Shown: positions 22,418 through 34,267 of the stretch, piece after piece
Layout: each line of letters opens with the position of its first letter
How positions within the stretch are numbered: position 1 is the stretch's first letter
Assembly: GCA_030549495.1 (NCBI GenBank)
Contig: JAUIRK010001025.1
Span: forward strand, 203,501-267,500
Length of the DNA stretch: 64,000 nucleotides
Source of the DNA: Nectonema munidae
Lineage: Eukaryota; Nematomorpha; Nectonematoida; Nectonematidae
Direction: 5' to 3'
Made by a program: the position numbers and the translations under genes
Notes under the pieces: generated by a model
Told to the model about the DNA's origin: nothing
What the model saw: the letters and a program-made list of their open reading frames with translations, nothing else
The model's database searches: none

Positions 22418-24738
22418 ATACTAGCCAATTAAATTTATTAGAATTTATTTATTAAATTTATTTTTATTTATTAGACTAGCCAAATTAATTTCAATTGCGA
22501 AATTTTAGTTTCTCCTATCTAGACTATAAATTAAATTCCATTTTATTTTAAACTTAAATCATTTTACAGAACAAACTACTTAATAAACTCATATTTAACA
22601 AAACAATGTAACTGGAAAAAATATAAATTTAGAGTTATATAATATAAGTTCAAAAATTTTTATGTATTTATTTTATTTTTATGACATATATTATTCTATA
22701 AACATTTCATATATTAAAAATTATTTTTATTTATTTATTCATTTTATTTTTTTAAACTAATTAAAAAATGTCGCGTGAAAGTTTAGTTTATGAATACTTC
22801 AAAGAAGAAGATGGTTTTTTCATTTGTCTATGCTCATTAAATCATGAAAAGCTTTGCCATAAAAAAATTGCAAAACTAAAAACTGGAGGTTCTTCATCCA
22901 ACCTAAAAAGACATCTTCAAAGGCATCATAAGGATATTTATATATTTGTTGAAGAAAAAGACAAAAAAAATTCTTCAAAAAAAATAAAAGTCGAAAGCAG
23001 TCAGAAATTCCTTGAAAGTTATTTGACAAAAACAGTAGCATCAGCTAGCATTACTGTTTCTAAAAAAGACTTTGAAAGTGGCATTTTGAAAATGCTAGTA
23101 TACAATGGAGTTTCTTTTAATTTTTTTCAAGAAGAAGGCTTTATGTTTATAAATGGTCCATTAGCAAAAAAATTAGAAGTGTCTATTGGTAGAGAAAATA
23201 TCAAGACATTGTTAATTCAATGAAGAAAAAGAAAAATTAAAAAAAATACTTGCAAAGAAATTGCTTTGCGAAAAATTTTTTATAAATGAGCGAATGCTTT
23301 CCTTGGTTGACACACATTCCTTCAACGACTCCGAAAATATAAAAAACTACATCCTTGAAACGTTAAAAGATTTTGATCTTGAACTTTCACAAGTTTTAGG
23401 TTGTGTCGTTGACAATGTCGCTAACATGACAAGAGCTATTAAGCTCATGAACATCGAAGAGTCGAAAAAAGATTTTTCAGATTCCGAAAATTCTGATTCA
23501 GAATATGAATGCGAAAGTTATCCTGCAGATTTTTTTATCACATAAAGTATTTCACATGAGATGCATGGAACATACTTTACAACTTGGAGTCAAAGATGGT
23601 CTCAAAAGTTGGGCAGAATTTTTGAATAAAATACGGGATATTGCATCTCGGTTAAGAGCTCCACATACAGATGCAATCTTGAAACGTAGATCTAACAAAA
23701 GTATGATCATTGATACGCCAACAAGATGGAGATCAACATATTTAATGTTGAAAAGACTGCATGATCTCAAAGAATACATTGAAGATTTGTGAATGCCTCA
23801 AATTGAGATGAATGAAGCTGATTGGGAAAAAGCTACTTTCATAATTTCTATACTTAAAATTATTTATCAAGCAACTTTATATTTTCAACAGAAATCTTGC
23901 ACAGCTAGTGAAGTTTATTACAAATGGAAAGAAACAATTTTTAATTTAGAAGCTCTAAAAGATAAAGCTCATGAATTTGTGAATTGCTTAAAAAATAGAG
24001 AAAAAAAGATATTAGAAAATAAACTTTTTGTAGCAGCAATTTGGATTGATGCTCGCACAAGAAATTTATTATCTGTAGAGCAAAAACAGATAGCAAAAAA
24101 ACACTTGAAGAAGTAAATGAGCGCATAGAGTTATTTTTAAACTTAGGTGATTCATCCCTTTCCAAAAATAAGAACAATAGCTCAAATTTGATCAGGAGGC
24201 AATGTACGTCCAATGAAAAAATTTGCAAGTTTCAAGAATATCTACAAACTTTAGATACATCTGCAAGCCAAGATGCTGAAGATACTAATTTTTCGAAGGC
24301 CCTCAATGACATTGAAAAACTTAGAAGTTTTCGTAATTTTAACCATGTTTCGGATATAATCGACTGCTATCCAAATATTACGAAGTTAACATGTCCAACT
24401 GTAACTGCTTTACCAGCCACACAAATTTCAGTTGAAAGAATGTTTTCTCAGCTTAAGCTTATTTTGAGAAACAACAGATCAAATATGAACAAAAACCTTT
24501 TAAATTCAATTCTTTTTCTTCGAATGAATAAGTTATGTTAAAAATCAAGTATTTTGTTTTAGTTTTAAATTTTTTTGAGAATAAATTTTTTTATTATGAT
24601 ATTTTCTTAGATTTTTTTTTATATTTTTTTAATACTGGTCACTTATAGACATAAGACTTTGGAAGCGGAAGCTGAAGCAGTTTTTTTTTGGTAGCAGGAA
24701 GCAGAAGCAATTAGATATGAGGTGTTTCCACATCACTG
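22418..24738 (+). mobile_element. hAT transposon, left end lost
   Basis: The right terminus is clear: read in reverse it is CAGTGATGTGGAAACACC, a typical hAT end, and it finishes at 24738. Just inside are several GAAGC blocks (GGAAGCGGAAGCTGAAGCAG and similar), the subterminal repeat type common in hAT elements. The presumed 8-bp target copy GTTGTCGC follows at 24739-24746. No matching left terminus was found between 22418 and 22768, so the left boundary is uncertain and the element is probably truncated or rearranged there. Confidence 0.7.
22768..24541 (+). pseudogene. hAT transposase (BED finger, broken)
   Basis: The N-terminus (MSRESLVYEYFKEEDGFFIC) carries a BED-type zinc finger: CLC, then SSSNLKRHLQRHH with the paired histidines. 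Downstream come hAT blocks: VLGCVVDNVANMTRAI with a catalytic Asp (about 23392-23440), RCMEHTLQLGVKDGL (about 23560), DTPTRWRSTYLMLKRL (about 23711), and the C-terminal dimerisation region TALPATQISVERMFSQLK (about 24404) with LFLRMNKLC at the stop (24541). Frames change near 23225, 23530, 23790 and 24115. The stretch that should carry the first catalytic Asp, around 23220-23260, looks deleted. This is an inactive copy. Confidence 0.85.
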
Positions 24739-24774
24739 GTTGTCGCACGTACCAAAAAGAGACGCTGTCAAATT
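24737..24774 (+). repeat. 38-bp direct repeat, right of the hAT element
   Basis: Second copy of the 22380 repeat. Its first two bases overlap the hAT terminus and the next eight would be the target duplication. Confidence 0.85.
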
Positions 24775-25410
24775 TTTCGAAGAAGTTTTCTATGTATGAA
24801 GATTTCTATGATCAGCATAAGATACTTCTTTGTTGAAATTGTTACAATTATGTATAATTTTTGTAATATTTTTTTTTATTAGTTTTGTAAGACTAAATTT
24901 ATTTAAGAAAACTGAAAACTTCAATATATTTATTTATAAAAAACGTTTTTATCTCAGTTTAAGGTAATAAATAGTATAAAACAAAAAAAATAAATAATAC
25001 AATATGTGTTTTTTATACATGAGTTTCTAATTCTGCGCTCTCTCAGGTGCGCAAATATTATCAGCCTTGCAAAAAGCACCAACTATGGTTGTCCGAATGG
25101 AGGCATACAGTTAAAAAGACATATACATTTTTGACCATACATTAGCCTGAATATACATGCCACATACACCCACAAAGTGCTTAAATAAACGCACCAAACC
25201 AATAGCCAAAAAATCTACAGGAAAGGCAAAAATGAAGAGAGAATGAAATTGCCAATACGAATAACTGTTGACTCTGACTTATTATTATTAGATGTCACAG
25301 ACACCTCCAAAACAATTACCAAACAATCTCATCTATAGAAAAGGAAATAAAGAACAGAGAATGAAAGCACCAATAAAAACAACTGTTGATTTATTACATA
25401 CGCGTCATAA
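24775..25410. other. Gene-free stretch
   Basis: No coding signal. Two loosely similar stretches near 25.22 and 25.34 kb share AGAGAATGAAA and AACTGTTGA. Confidence 0.45.
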
Positions 25411-25545
25411 GACTCGTAAGTACTAAGTAGTAAATCATTTGATGTCATAGATAGACTCATAAATCATTTGATTTAAGATACGCTTAATACACTCATGAAT
25501 CATTTGATATCTTTGATGAGCAACACAAACTCGTAAATCACGCTT
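25411..25545 (+). repeat. Degenerate minisatellite
   Basis: ACTCRTRAATCATTTGAT-like units recur about four times with roughly 36-45 bp spacing. Confidence 0.6.
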
Positions 25546-26080
25546 CTCTTCTCTTTCCAGATAATGGCTTTAAAATAGAAATTTTTATACGTCAAATATT
25601 TTTGCTTCAAGTTCCAAAAATGCATATACAAATACTTTTTCCATATCCCAAAAATACAAATACATCAAACGTGTATTTAAATACAATTCAACCCAAGTGA
25701 GTATGATTGTTTGGCGTTCAGTGTGGATCTTTTTCAACATACGAAATATCTTTTCCTTTGAGTTTGTAATAAATTTTTATAAAATATTTAATTTATTCCT
25801 TTTTTATTAAAGAAATAGAAAAAAAGGTTTTCATTTTTTAATAACGCCATTTGACTAAAAAATTTTATCCCAAAATCGGTATAATCCCGCCAAAATCGCG
25901 ATAGTTGGAACGTGTGGAACACTCAAAATATATTTATTCACTCCCCAAAACTTTTCCCTACTTTTCTACAAATGCGAAAGAAATATGATTAAAATGATCA
26001 TGGGCTATAATCTCGGGTAAGCAAACGGTTAAGGAGATGTGATATTTGTTCGAATGAGGGAAGGTTCGGATAGTCTAGAG
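25546..26080. other. Gene-free stretch
   Basis: No supported gene. ATAACGCCATTTGACT near 25.85 kb is a weak match to the piggyBac motif. Confidence 0.4.
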
Positions 26081-26160
26081 CAGGGATTCTCAACCTTTTT
26101 AGTTAGTAGGCCAAAATGGCATTTTTCCTATTATGATTGGGCCGCAAAAGGTATAATATG
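26081..26160 (+). mobile_element. hAT-like left end
   Basis: CAGGGATTCTCAACCTTTTT is a widespread hAT/MITE terminus, followed by GGGCCGCAAAAG. A run of 12 or more C follows near 26.18 kb. No right end was identified. Confidence 0.5.
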
Positions 26161-26913
26161 ATAAACTAATTTTCGCCCCCCCCCCCCACACATGTGCACC
26201 CCTGATTGATATGTTTAAGAAATAAAAGATGGTCCAAGATAAGTGAACAGTTTTTCCACAAATGAACATTTCTAAACAAAAATCGAACTCCTCTAATGTG
26301 AATTAATTCGACACAAATTCATTAAAGTTCGGTATAACTCAATTAACGTAACAAATTACTTATATATTGTAAAAGAGAAATTTATTATACCGAAAATTTA
26401 AAAACACACAAAACATGTTAGACTTCACTCAGAAAAAGGCATCAAATGTTTTGGAATGTATCACAACTAATAAAATTAGTGTTTTTTGATCATTTTATTT
26501 TTTACGAAAAAAAATAGTAAGCAAGACTCAAACTTATTTTTTTGCATTGGTACTTAGAACATCCCCATATGGGAGCATATTTTCGAAAAGTTTTTTTTGG
26601 AACAAAGGATTTTCTAAGAAATAAATTTTTCAAAAAAACTCGTCTCTACTGCGAGTCGGAGACAAAGTCTATACCTGTTCACACAACAGATTCTATAATC
26701 TATATAGTATTTTTTTTAGATATTTTTGCATAAAAGAGATAATTGGTATGAAAAATAATGCTTAATAATAATTTTCTAGAGGACATTTCTCTCAAAAGAG
26801 ACTTCTAGTTTTGAGTGAATCTAAAAATATTAGGATAAACTTATCAAGGAAAAAAATGGAATGGGAGAAAAATGTGAGAAACAAGAAAAAATGGTGGAAA
26901 GAGTCTAACATCG
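26161..26913. other. Gene-free stretch
   Basis: C run at about 26178, otherwise AT-rich; no supported gene. Confidence 0.45.
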
Positions 26914-27048
26914 ATGTTTGATGAGGCGCAAGCCTTGAGTGATTTGGGCACACTCATTTGTGAAATGACAGGAGAAGAGGAGAAGATTGCGAGGCTGAAC
27001 CAACAACGCGAAACGCATGAAGAGCAGGGAATAAATGCACAGCGCTGA
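26914..27048 (+). other. Small unrecognised open frame, highly charged
   Basis: A 44-codon frame from ATG 26914 to TGA 27046-27048, open upstream to 26878. It has an amphipathic, charged composition ([20 protein letters not shown]) unlike the random AT-rich frames nearby. It resembles a coiled-coil piece. I do not recognise it. It could be a remnant exon, a transposon fragment or chance. The longer antisense frame over it looks like a shadow. Confidence 0.25.
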
Positions 27049-27477
27049 AATAAAGAAAGTGAAACATTAGACGGGAAATAATTTGAAGGAGATGATTGCT
27101 CAGTTTCTAGAGGATATAGGGAATGAGTGAATGAATGGAGAACCTCTTTTAAGTTTTTATGCTTAGACGATACACTTTTGGAATGTTTTATTTGCCAATA
27201 GTTAGTCACAGGTTTGCAAAGTCAAAGTAGGAATATTGTGAAAACCATGACATCGAGTGAAAAAAGTAATATCTGACTATCTCTGACTCCTAAAACTGAA
27301 GTATTGAGTTATGATTTTGAGATTTTCATATTTTAAATGCTAGATTCATTCATTATTATGCGACATAACTTTTTTAATCTATAAATATGAAATTAAACAC
27401 ATCCGGTAGCGATCAATTCCATGTTCAAGCCAATATTTAGCAGACACATTAAGTGTTTTGATACAAGAAGACTACCT
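27049..27477. other. Gene-free stretch
   Basis: No coding signal or repeat recognised. Confidence 0.45.
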
Positions 27478-27603
27478 TCCCGTTAACGACGGCATAATCA
27501 GAGAATATGTAATGCAAAGCACAAGATTTGTATTAAACAGCATTAATAAACGCGGCAGATTTTATTTTCGTCGTAAAGTCGACAAATCTGGCCGTCTTGG
27601 GGG
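27478..27603 (+). mobile_element. piggyBac-like MITE
   Basis: Begins CCCGTTAACGACGGCATAAT and ends CCGTCTTGGGGG followed by TTAA (27604-27607). It shares both halves with the split element at 13738/16922. About 126 bp with no coding capacity. Confidence 0.5.
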
Positions 27604-27987
27604 TTAAAATCAGGAAATCCTCTTGCATCCTCTACACAAGACTAAAAAAGCACTAATGAGTCAAATATAGCTTAAATATTAGACTTATCAGAGCATTTAT
27701 AAAACCGTTTTTTAAACTCAACATTAAACAAAAATATACTCTTTATTGGTTGAAGCACGGTCGGTTTACAGCATATTTGAGCTATTTTATCAAATTGGGC
27801 TTCGCGCAAGCAATGACTGAGTTGCTTTTCTGTATCCTACACTCTTAGATTTATTGATCATGAAACTAATTTGAAAGATCTTGCAAATAAAAGAGACAAA
27901 GAAGTTTGTGTGAGTGCGTCGTTCCTTTGCGTTAAAAAATATAAATTGCATTTTGCTTATCAACTTCTGCGTATACCGTGTAATATA

Positions 27988-28610
27988 CAATGTCGTGCAA
28001 ACGTTTTCGGCCACCCCTGAGAAATAAATCTCCTTTGAAAAAAATGAGCATATCTTTCATGATCAAATGATTTCTAAGTAGCGTTCGTTATACCTCATTC
28101 TCTTAGGTCTTATAACATATTTGCATCCATAGCAACAAAACTCAATTTTGCTTCGTCACTGTAAATAGCTTTTAGCCTATCCAACATACTCTAAATTACT
28201 TTTTCTTTTGTCCACAATAACTTTTTTGAACGTTTGTCAACGCTGATTTTTTGGCTGCAATAGAACTTTCAATTTTCTTTGTAAGAATAAGTTTTTGTAT
28301 ATATTGAAAATTTTCACGAGTAACTATTTTCATGCCAAATGACACAAAAACAGAAGATTGTCAAAATTTCATTATTAAAAAAAGCCTGAGCATAAATAAA
28401 GAATTATTTCTAAAAATAAAAAATATTTATATGGATAAAATTCTCTGGGCAAAACTTTTTCAAGGCATTTTTAATAAGTAAAGTATATAAATGAATTTTT
28501 CTAAAAGAATAAACTTTTCGATTTTTGCTAAGCTAATATAAAAATTAATAATTATATGTTCATATATTTCAACTTTTTTTAGTTGCACCCGAGGCTTTTG
28601 AACGTCACTT
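27988..28610 (-). mobile_element. Tc1/mariner relic
   Basis: The left end CAATGTCGTGCAAACGTTTT then CGGCCACCC matches the common Tc1 terminus, and a worn inverted copy ends near 28610 (reads AGTGACGTTCAAAAGCC in reverse). TA flanks both. On the minus strand, around 28205-28110, LWTKEKVI and AIYSDEAKLSF match the Tc1 block W..(E/D)....SDE, which contains the second catalytic Asp. At about 620 bp it has lost much of the usual 1.3-1.6 kb and carries stops. Confidence 0.7.
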
Positions 28611-28757
28611 TATAAGCAACATCTGGTGCGTTTTTACATATTCCATTTACTCTAGGCGAGCATACTGCAGAAAATATAAACAAAAAATCTTTATTCTTAT
28701 AGAGTAGAGGCCCCGCTATCGATTCTTTAATTTGGGCCAGCATTTCTTAGCATTGTC

Positions 28758-28812
28758 CCCGATTTGAAACATACCAAATCGGGTTATCAAGGGCTAGAGA
28801 CTGTGCGTCTCT
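28758..28812. other. Two adjacent perfect hairpins
   Basis: CCCGATTTG (28758-28766) pairs with CAAATCGGG (28775-28783) over an 8-nt loop. AGAGAC (28796-28801) pairs with GTCTCT (28807-28812) over a 5-nt loop. Function unknown. Confidence 0.45.
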
Positions 28813-31084
28813 CGTGATACATTTGGCCCACTATTCATATAACTCCGGCTTTTATTTTATTCAGGCATTGGATTTCCAAAATTTATCTTCTGCTTGCTTT
28901 TTCTATGAGTTTTTATTTACCTAAGGCAGACATTTCATCATAGCTTATCAAGTTGGAAAAAAATGCAACAAAAAATTAATCTTGATTTTAGGCTTTTTTT
29001 AGCTTTCGAGTTTAAAAACGTTTTCTAAATGTTCAACAATTTTTTTTACTTCAAAACATAAATTTTTCAAGAAGTCTCAATGAACGAAGTTTTTGATATC
29101 GCAGGTTTAATTTTTTTAATGATTAGGAAATAATGTTAAAAAAGTTTTGCTTCAATTGGAATTCGAAACAGTGTCCTCTGAATATCGCATTCTGGATGCT
29201 ATAGCACTGTACCCCGAGATGTGTTTACTTCATTGAATCTTATGAATTGAACCCATACTTCTACACGGTTGTATAGATATAGCATCAAGTTGCAATTTTT
29301 TGATTAAAAAAAGAAGTCTAAATCCTAGAATGAATTAGTATATATTTTAGGATCTATGAAGCATAGGAAAAAGAAGAGAAATACTTGAACAGTTATATTA
29401 TCTAATGCTTTCATGTTCCTTTCCAAAACAAAACTTTACATGATACTTGGAATGCTCAAGTGTTTTTAAGAAAAACACTTTATGAAAAAAATATAGGATT
29501 ATATTTATTAATGTTTTAAAATTTGGGTAAAATATTTTTTTAACATTTTGGTTAGCTTTCTCTGATTTTAAAACTTCATAATCGCTCCAGCTCCAATATG
29601 CACATGAGAAGAAGTAATGAACTTCGCAGGTCATACTAATTTAAGACAACGATTTTGATACTTGAATTTGATGTTGTTAACCTTTTACTGATTGGTTTCA
29701 AGGCATATTCTTTTGAATCAATGATTATTAGATTTCATTGCTGAATCTAGGGACAATCCGGAACATATTAAAATTCACATAACACAAAACAATCTACCAA
29801 AATAGAGAAATTTGGCGTGTCAGAGAAGTTCAAAGGTTTCTTTGAATAAAAAGTAAAATAACATTCTTGACTTTATTTAACACTAGAAAAGCCATGAAAT
29901 CGCATACCCTAGTTTTTTTAGTTAGAAAGAAATATTTTCAAAGTACAAATTAGACATTAAATATTTTTGAGCATCCATAAATTTCGTGAATAAAGATGAT
30001 TAACTTTTTTACCTCGATGATCGACACGTGTTTTATTGAACTCCTGAGATAAAGTCTAGAAAGAAATAGCTTTAGATTTGCAATATTTATAATATAAAAG
30101 ATAAAATATTAATGTTTATTTTTTTAAAGTAAAATAAAGTTCTCCATCTATTTTATAACAAGCTTTCAAAGTTGTCTTATTTTTGTCTTTGTTAACTTTT
30201 GCGCTCGGATCGTATAGAAACCAATGCCTTTTTAGGTACAAAAAACGTTGCATCTATTGCTTTAATAAATTGAAAAAGGATAATCTTCATTGGGATCGAA
30301 ATAAGATTATTGTTGGCCCCAAAGAATGAGGAAGTATTTCATTTGCAAGGAAGTGAACCACAGGGAAAGTGTAGAATTTTTGTCACACTTTCGCAGCAGA
30401 AGCGATAAAAGTGTAACTTCAGTCAATCTGCATAAAAGTCGCCGTTAGGTACGGCTGGCTTCTTTCTACCTATGGCTCATAGCTTTGAAATCGAAGTTGT
30501 TTCCAAACTTAGTAAGTTTACCGCTTGGCGCGGGTAGACCCATAAATGAATGGTTTTAGTGTTGTGTATGTGTAGATTGCAGGGTGGGCTAAGTAGATTG
30601 GTTCGATTTTGTGGAGATATTCGCAAAGTAGGCTTGATTTCTTGGCCCAAGTTGTGCAAGTGCGTGAAGGGACATTTTGCTCTGATGCAGCACAGTGTTT
30701 ATAACCTTATCAGGTTTACGTGCAGAGAGAGCATTTGTGACAGATTGCGTGTTAGCATTGATATGTGTGTGTTTGGGTGATATTTATTCCATTTTATGAC
30801 TTTTTCATTAGTGCTTCTGGCGTGATATTTTTTATAAGTAAGTTCAAAGTTTTAATTCTTTATTATCATACGAAAGTTTATGTATCTATGAAACAGAAAA
30901 TTTATTGCCATTCGAAAGTAGAAAAATTCATAACCCTAGTAATCACTCTAGCAAAAGTACACGCCATCAGGGTACTTAACAGTGGACGACCAGCGTAAAA
31001 ATAGAGACCGATCTTGGTGTGCCTAAAACCCAGATCCAGACCTTGGGACTATGCCCATAGCAGAGTAACTGCAGAATAAAAAAA
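28813..31084. other. Gene-free stretch
   Basis: No supported gene in 2.3 kb. Open frames at 30.5-31.0 kb show no family motifs. A locally less AT-rich patch lies at 30.4-30.8 kb. Confidence 0.45.
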
Positions 31085-31690
31085 ACAGAAATTTTACAGC
31101 GTCAAATGGTTGACTGGAGAATTTCATCCTTAGAAACAACATAGTGCTTCGTACAATGTCTGGTGAAAGAGGAGATGTTAGCCAATCGACCCTTAGTGAA
31201 TGGAAAGAAAAGCTCGAGACACTAATTGAGGGTTATGCAGAAAGAGACATCTTCAACATGGATGAGACTGGACTCTTCTTTAAAGACACAACAAAAAAAC
31301 CTTTTATACAAAAGGTAGGTTTCGAATTTAATTTATTCCTTTTTTCCATGTAAGTTATAGGCCTCGTATATTCGTTTTTAGAAGAGATCTATGCTGGTTG
31401 GAAACGATCAGAAGAGAGGATAACAGTAGCACTATGTGCCAGTATGCTTCGGGAGAAACTCAGGTCACTAATCATTGGAAAATCAAGATGAATTAGATGT
31501 TTCTCGAGGACAAAATCAGCTAGCTACCAGTAGACTACAAATTTAGTAAAAAAGCATGGATGACCAGTGGGGTAGTAGAGGAGTGGAAGTAGGACTTCAA
31601 ACAGAAGATGAGACTCGAAGGAAGAAATGTTCCGGTGTTCGCTGACAATGCTCTAATAGTTTTAGTGGCTAACTACATTGCACTTTGTAT
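31085..31690 (+). pseudogene. Tigger/pogo transposase relic
   Basis: Fragments of a pogo-superfamily (DDE_1, CENP-B-like) transposase in family order: RTMSGERGDVSQSTLSEWKE (about 31150), then ERDIFNMDETGLFFK with the first catalytic Asp (about 31241-31285), ERITVALCASM (about 31415), LIIGKSR (about 31470), SKKAWMTSGVVEEWK (about 31545), and VFADNA with the second Asp (about 31640). There are stops and frame changes throughout. A 71-bp segment at about 31314-31381 starts GTAGGT and ends TTTTTAG and could be a small intron or an insertion. The helix-turn-helix domains and the ends were not found. Confidence 0.78.
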
Positions 31691-31867
31691 TTGTATACAC
31701 ACACTAGAGTCCTGTACGGTGCGGGCAAGAGCGTGGGGGTACCCACATAAAAAATTCTACGAAGCGACCATGAAGGTGGAAGAGTTTGGGGTGCGGGTCT
31801 TTTTTCTCCGATTCAAACTGTGTGAAGTCTTTTCCACTGAAAATCTATTTTTGTTAAAACATCCTCA

Positions 31868-32003
31868 GTTGACTGTTTCCACCACAAGGCACATTTGCAC
31901 GGTTTGTGTCGCACTACGAGTAAAGAGGACTCGACCCTGTATCGAACCCAAGACCTTGTGGTATCAAGGCTAAGTATCTAAACCTAAACCTTACTCACGC
32001 CCC
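31868..32003 (-). mobile_element. tRNA-derived SINE, family 1
   Basis: The reverse strand begins GGGGCGTGAGTAAGG, carries a B box CTTGGGTTCGATAC (about 31938-31951) and then AAATGTGCCTTGTGG, matching the copy at 8105-8258 in order and spacing. Confidence 0.7.
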
Positions 32004-32447
32004 TATAAATGCTGAAAATTAATCTAAAATGGAAAATTAATCTTTTTTAAACTTATAAAAATTTGTTTTTTCTATATTATATTCTTATATACGTCAAAAG
32101 TCGTTAACTAAAACTAAACTCTCTAAATTTAGCAATTTTTTTTCTAAATTGGCAACCACTGATTGCTATACGTAATGCTGTATTTTGTATGGTTTGTAAT
32201 TTAATGTTGGATTGTGGTATAACCAGGTCCCATATTGTAGATCCGTGTGCTTAGATGTTTATTAAAAAAAAATGGAGTTGGATGAATTTCTAATAAAAAT
32301 ATCTACATTTCAATTAAACTGGAAGGCAAACAAATATAAAAGATCGATACTTCATTTTAAGAAGGGGAGCTATGATGATGATTACTGTATACCCCCATGT
32401 CCAACACTACCTCGAGTATAAAACGATGTTCAAGATCTACTCTAATA

Positions 32448-32707
32448 AGTAAAGAAACTTAGGCAGTGTACATTTGCACAACGAAATATTATTAGCAATA
32501 TTTCAGTCTCAAAATTGATTTGTCGTAAAAGGCGACTAAAAAAACGTTATCAAATATATAGAAAATATATTCAATCATAAGCGCGTATATTTATATACGC
32601 CTTAAGGGTTTCAATTAAATTTAATACCCTTAGCCTAGGTTTGAGACCGAAATATTGGAAATTCAAATTTCGTTGTGCAAATTTATGCCACCCAAGTTTC
32701 TTCACTT
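32448..32707. mobile_element. Foldback element with long arms
   Basis: The left arm (32448 to about 32515: AGTAAAGAAACTTAGG, TTTGCACAACGAAAT, CAATATTTCAGTCTCAAA) is repeated inverted at about 32636-32707. The centre has the near-palindrome GCGTATATTTATATACGC and an AAGGGTTTC...ATACCCTT pair. It has no coding capacity and its superfamily is not clear. Confidence 0.65.
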
Positions 32708-33963
32708 GTATTCCTATGATGAAAACTTCAGCATCCAATTCAAATATACTCTAATATCCATGAAATATCAAGTATGCAAGTATAAGTCGATCGTATAAAT
32801 CTCAAAGCATGACCTTTCACAAATTCCAAGCATGAATGATTTTTATAGGATCGCAATGACCCATTCATTCACATCGTGCACGTTCTCGTTCATTCACATT
32901 AAAATGCGCACATACATACACCAAATCAAAACAAAATGCTTGTATCTAATTGAATGATTTCAATTCTTGATACAAAAAACATAAAAAGGAAAAAGATGGA
33001 TAGCGCATATTTTGTAAAAAGGGTCATAATTTTATCTGCTTCTTGGTCAATTTATTAATAAGATGTCCTACTCACTAACAATGCGTATACGGTATCAAGA
33101 ATAAAACTCATGAGTGTTGTTTATCTCTGCGGTGCATGTACAAGACCTCATGGACATGATGTGTCAAACAGGTATCCTTCTTTTTCATTGAGACTCAGTT
33201 GACCTATATACAAATCACCAGTTTTCAGACACTAAGGATAAAAAGACTCATATCTTTATTTCTTGAAAAACTGAAAAATTCGCCTTATATAAATGAAGAT
33301 ATAGGACATTTGAAACAGCATTCTCGGCAAATTCTTTCAGAACCATTTTGTCATTTGTCATGGTCACCCGAGAAAAAGGCTTATAAAATTTATTCAGGAA
33401 AAATAAATTCACTGATAAACTCACAATTACCTGTAGTCATTTTTCCACTGATCAAATTCACATCTTTCTGAAAGTCAATGATAGCTGCAATCGGAATGCC
33501 CCAATTAGCTACTTAAAAACGATAAAAAGATTTTTTACAAAGTTGCTCACTCCAATATAAAATAATGAGAGAGAAAAAGTGTAAAAAATTTATTAATGAA
33601 AATGCGAGAATAAAAACAATTTAGGTGTTAAAATTGATGCCACACAAATATTCTTACATTCAATATATTATAAATTTGATATTTGTAAATTAAAGTTGAA
33701 AAGTGAATTCTTCCTTCTTTTTCATGCTTCATTTATGTTTTAATTCCCCAATTTAAGTTAAATTCCTTTTTAAATATCAATTTATCCATTTTCTCTTTTA
33801 ATTAATGTAAACTTAAAAAATAACAATTTTTGATCATGAAAAGGTCAAAAATTTTCACCTTTAAGACTTTTAGAAAGGTTGGTAAAGTTCATCTTTACCC
33901 TTCATTTTTGTTTCGTCATATTTGACTTCAAATGCGTCTCTTCGGTATATAAATAGTGTAACC
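32708..33963. other. Gene-free stretch
   Basis: A 90-codon frame at 33199-33471 has no recognisable motif and is probably chance. No other structure seen. Confidence 0.45.
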
Positions 33964-34267
33964 GGACAATTACCCCCTGAACAACCTCTTAGGATGACAA
34001 CTGCCCCGGTATATTTAATATATCTAATCATTTTAGAGTTTGTGTTTCTGATGTAATTAATTATGTTTAAATTATGTAGCTCAAATTTGAGATTGTAGTT
34101 TAATAATTTTTTCTTATTTTTATTAATAGTTTACCGTTTTTTTTCAATAGTTAAAATGTTTTTTTCATTTTTTTTAAATAATCAGATTATAAAATAAATA
34201 TATCGTGGGCAGTTGTCCAGGGGGTAATTATCCTGAGGGAAATTCTCCAAGGGCCAATTGTCTTAAA
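33964..34267. mobile_element. Foldback MITE
   Basis: GGACAATTACCCCCTG (33964) and GACAACTGCCCC (33995) reappear inverted at 34207-34233 as GGGCAGTTGTCCAGGGGG and TAATTATCC. The arms are unequal and the interior AT-rich. Confidence 0.55.

Noticed and set aside
26844-27209. 121-codon minus-strand frame
   Set aside because: Ser/Phe/Pro-rich with no motif. It looks like the antisense shadow of the charged plus-strand frame at 26914-27048.
33199-33471. 90-codon plus-strand frame
   Set aside because: No motif, composition like the AT-rich background, no splice or promoter context.
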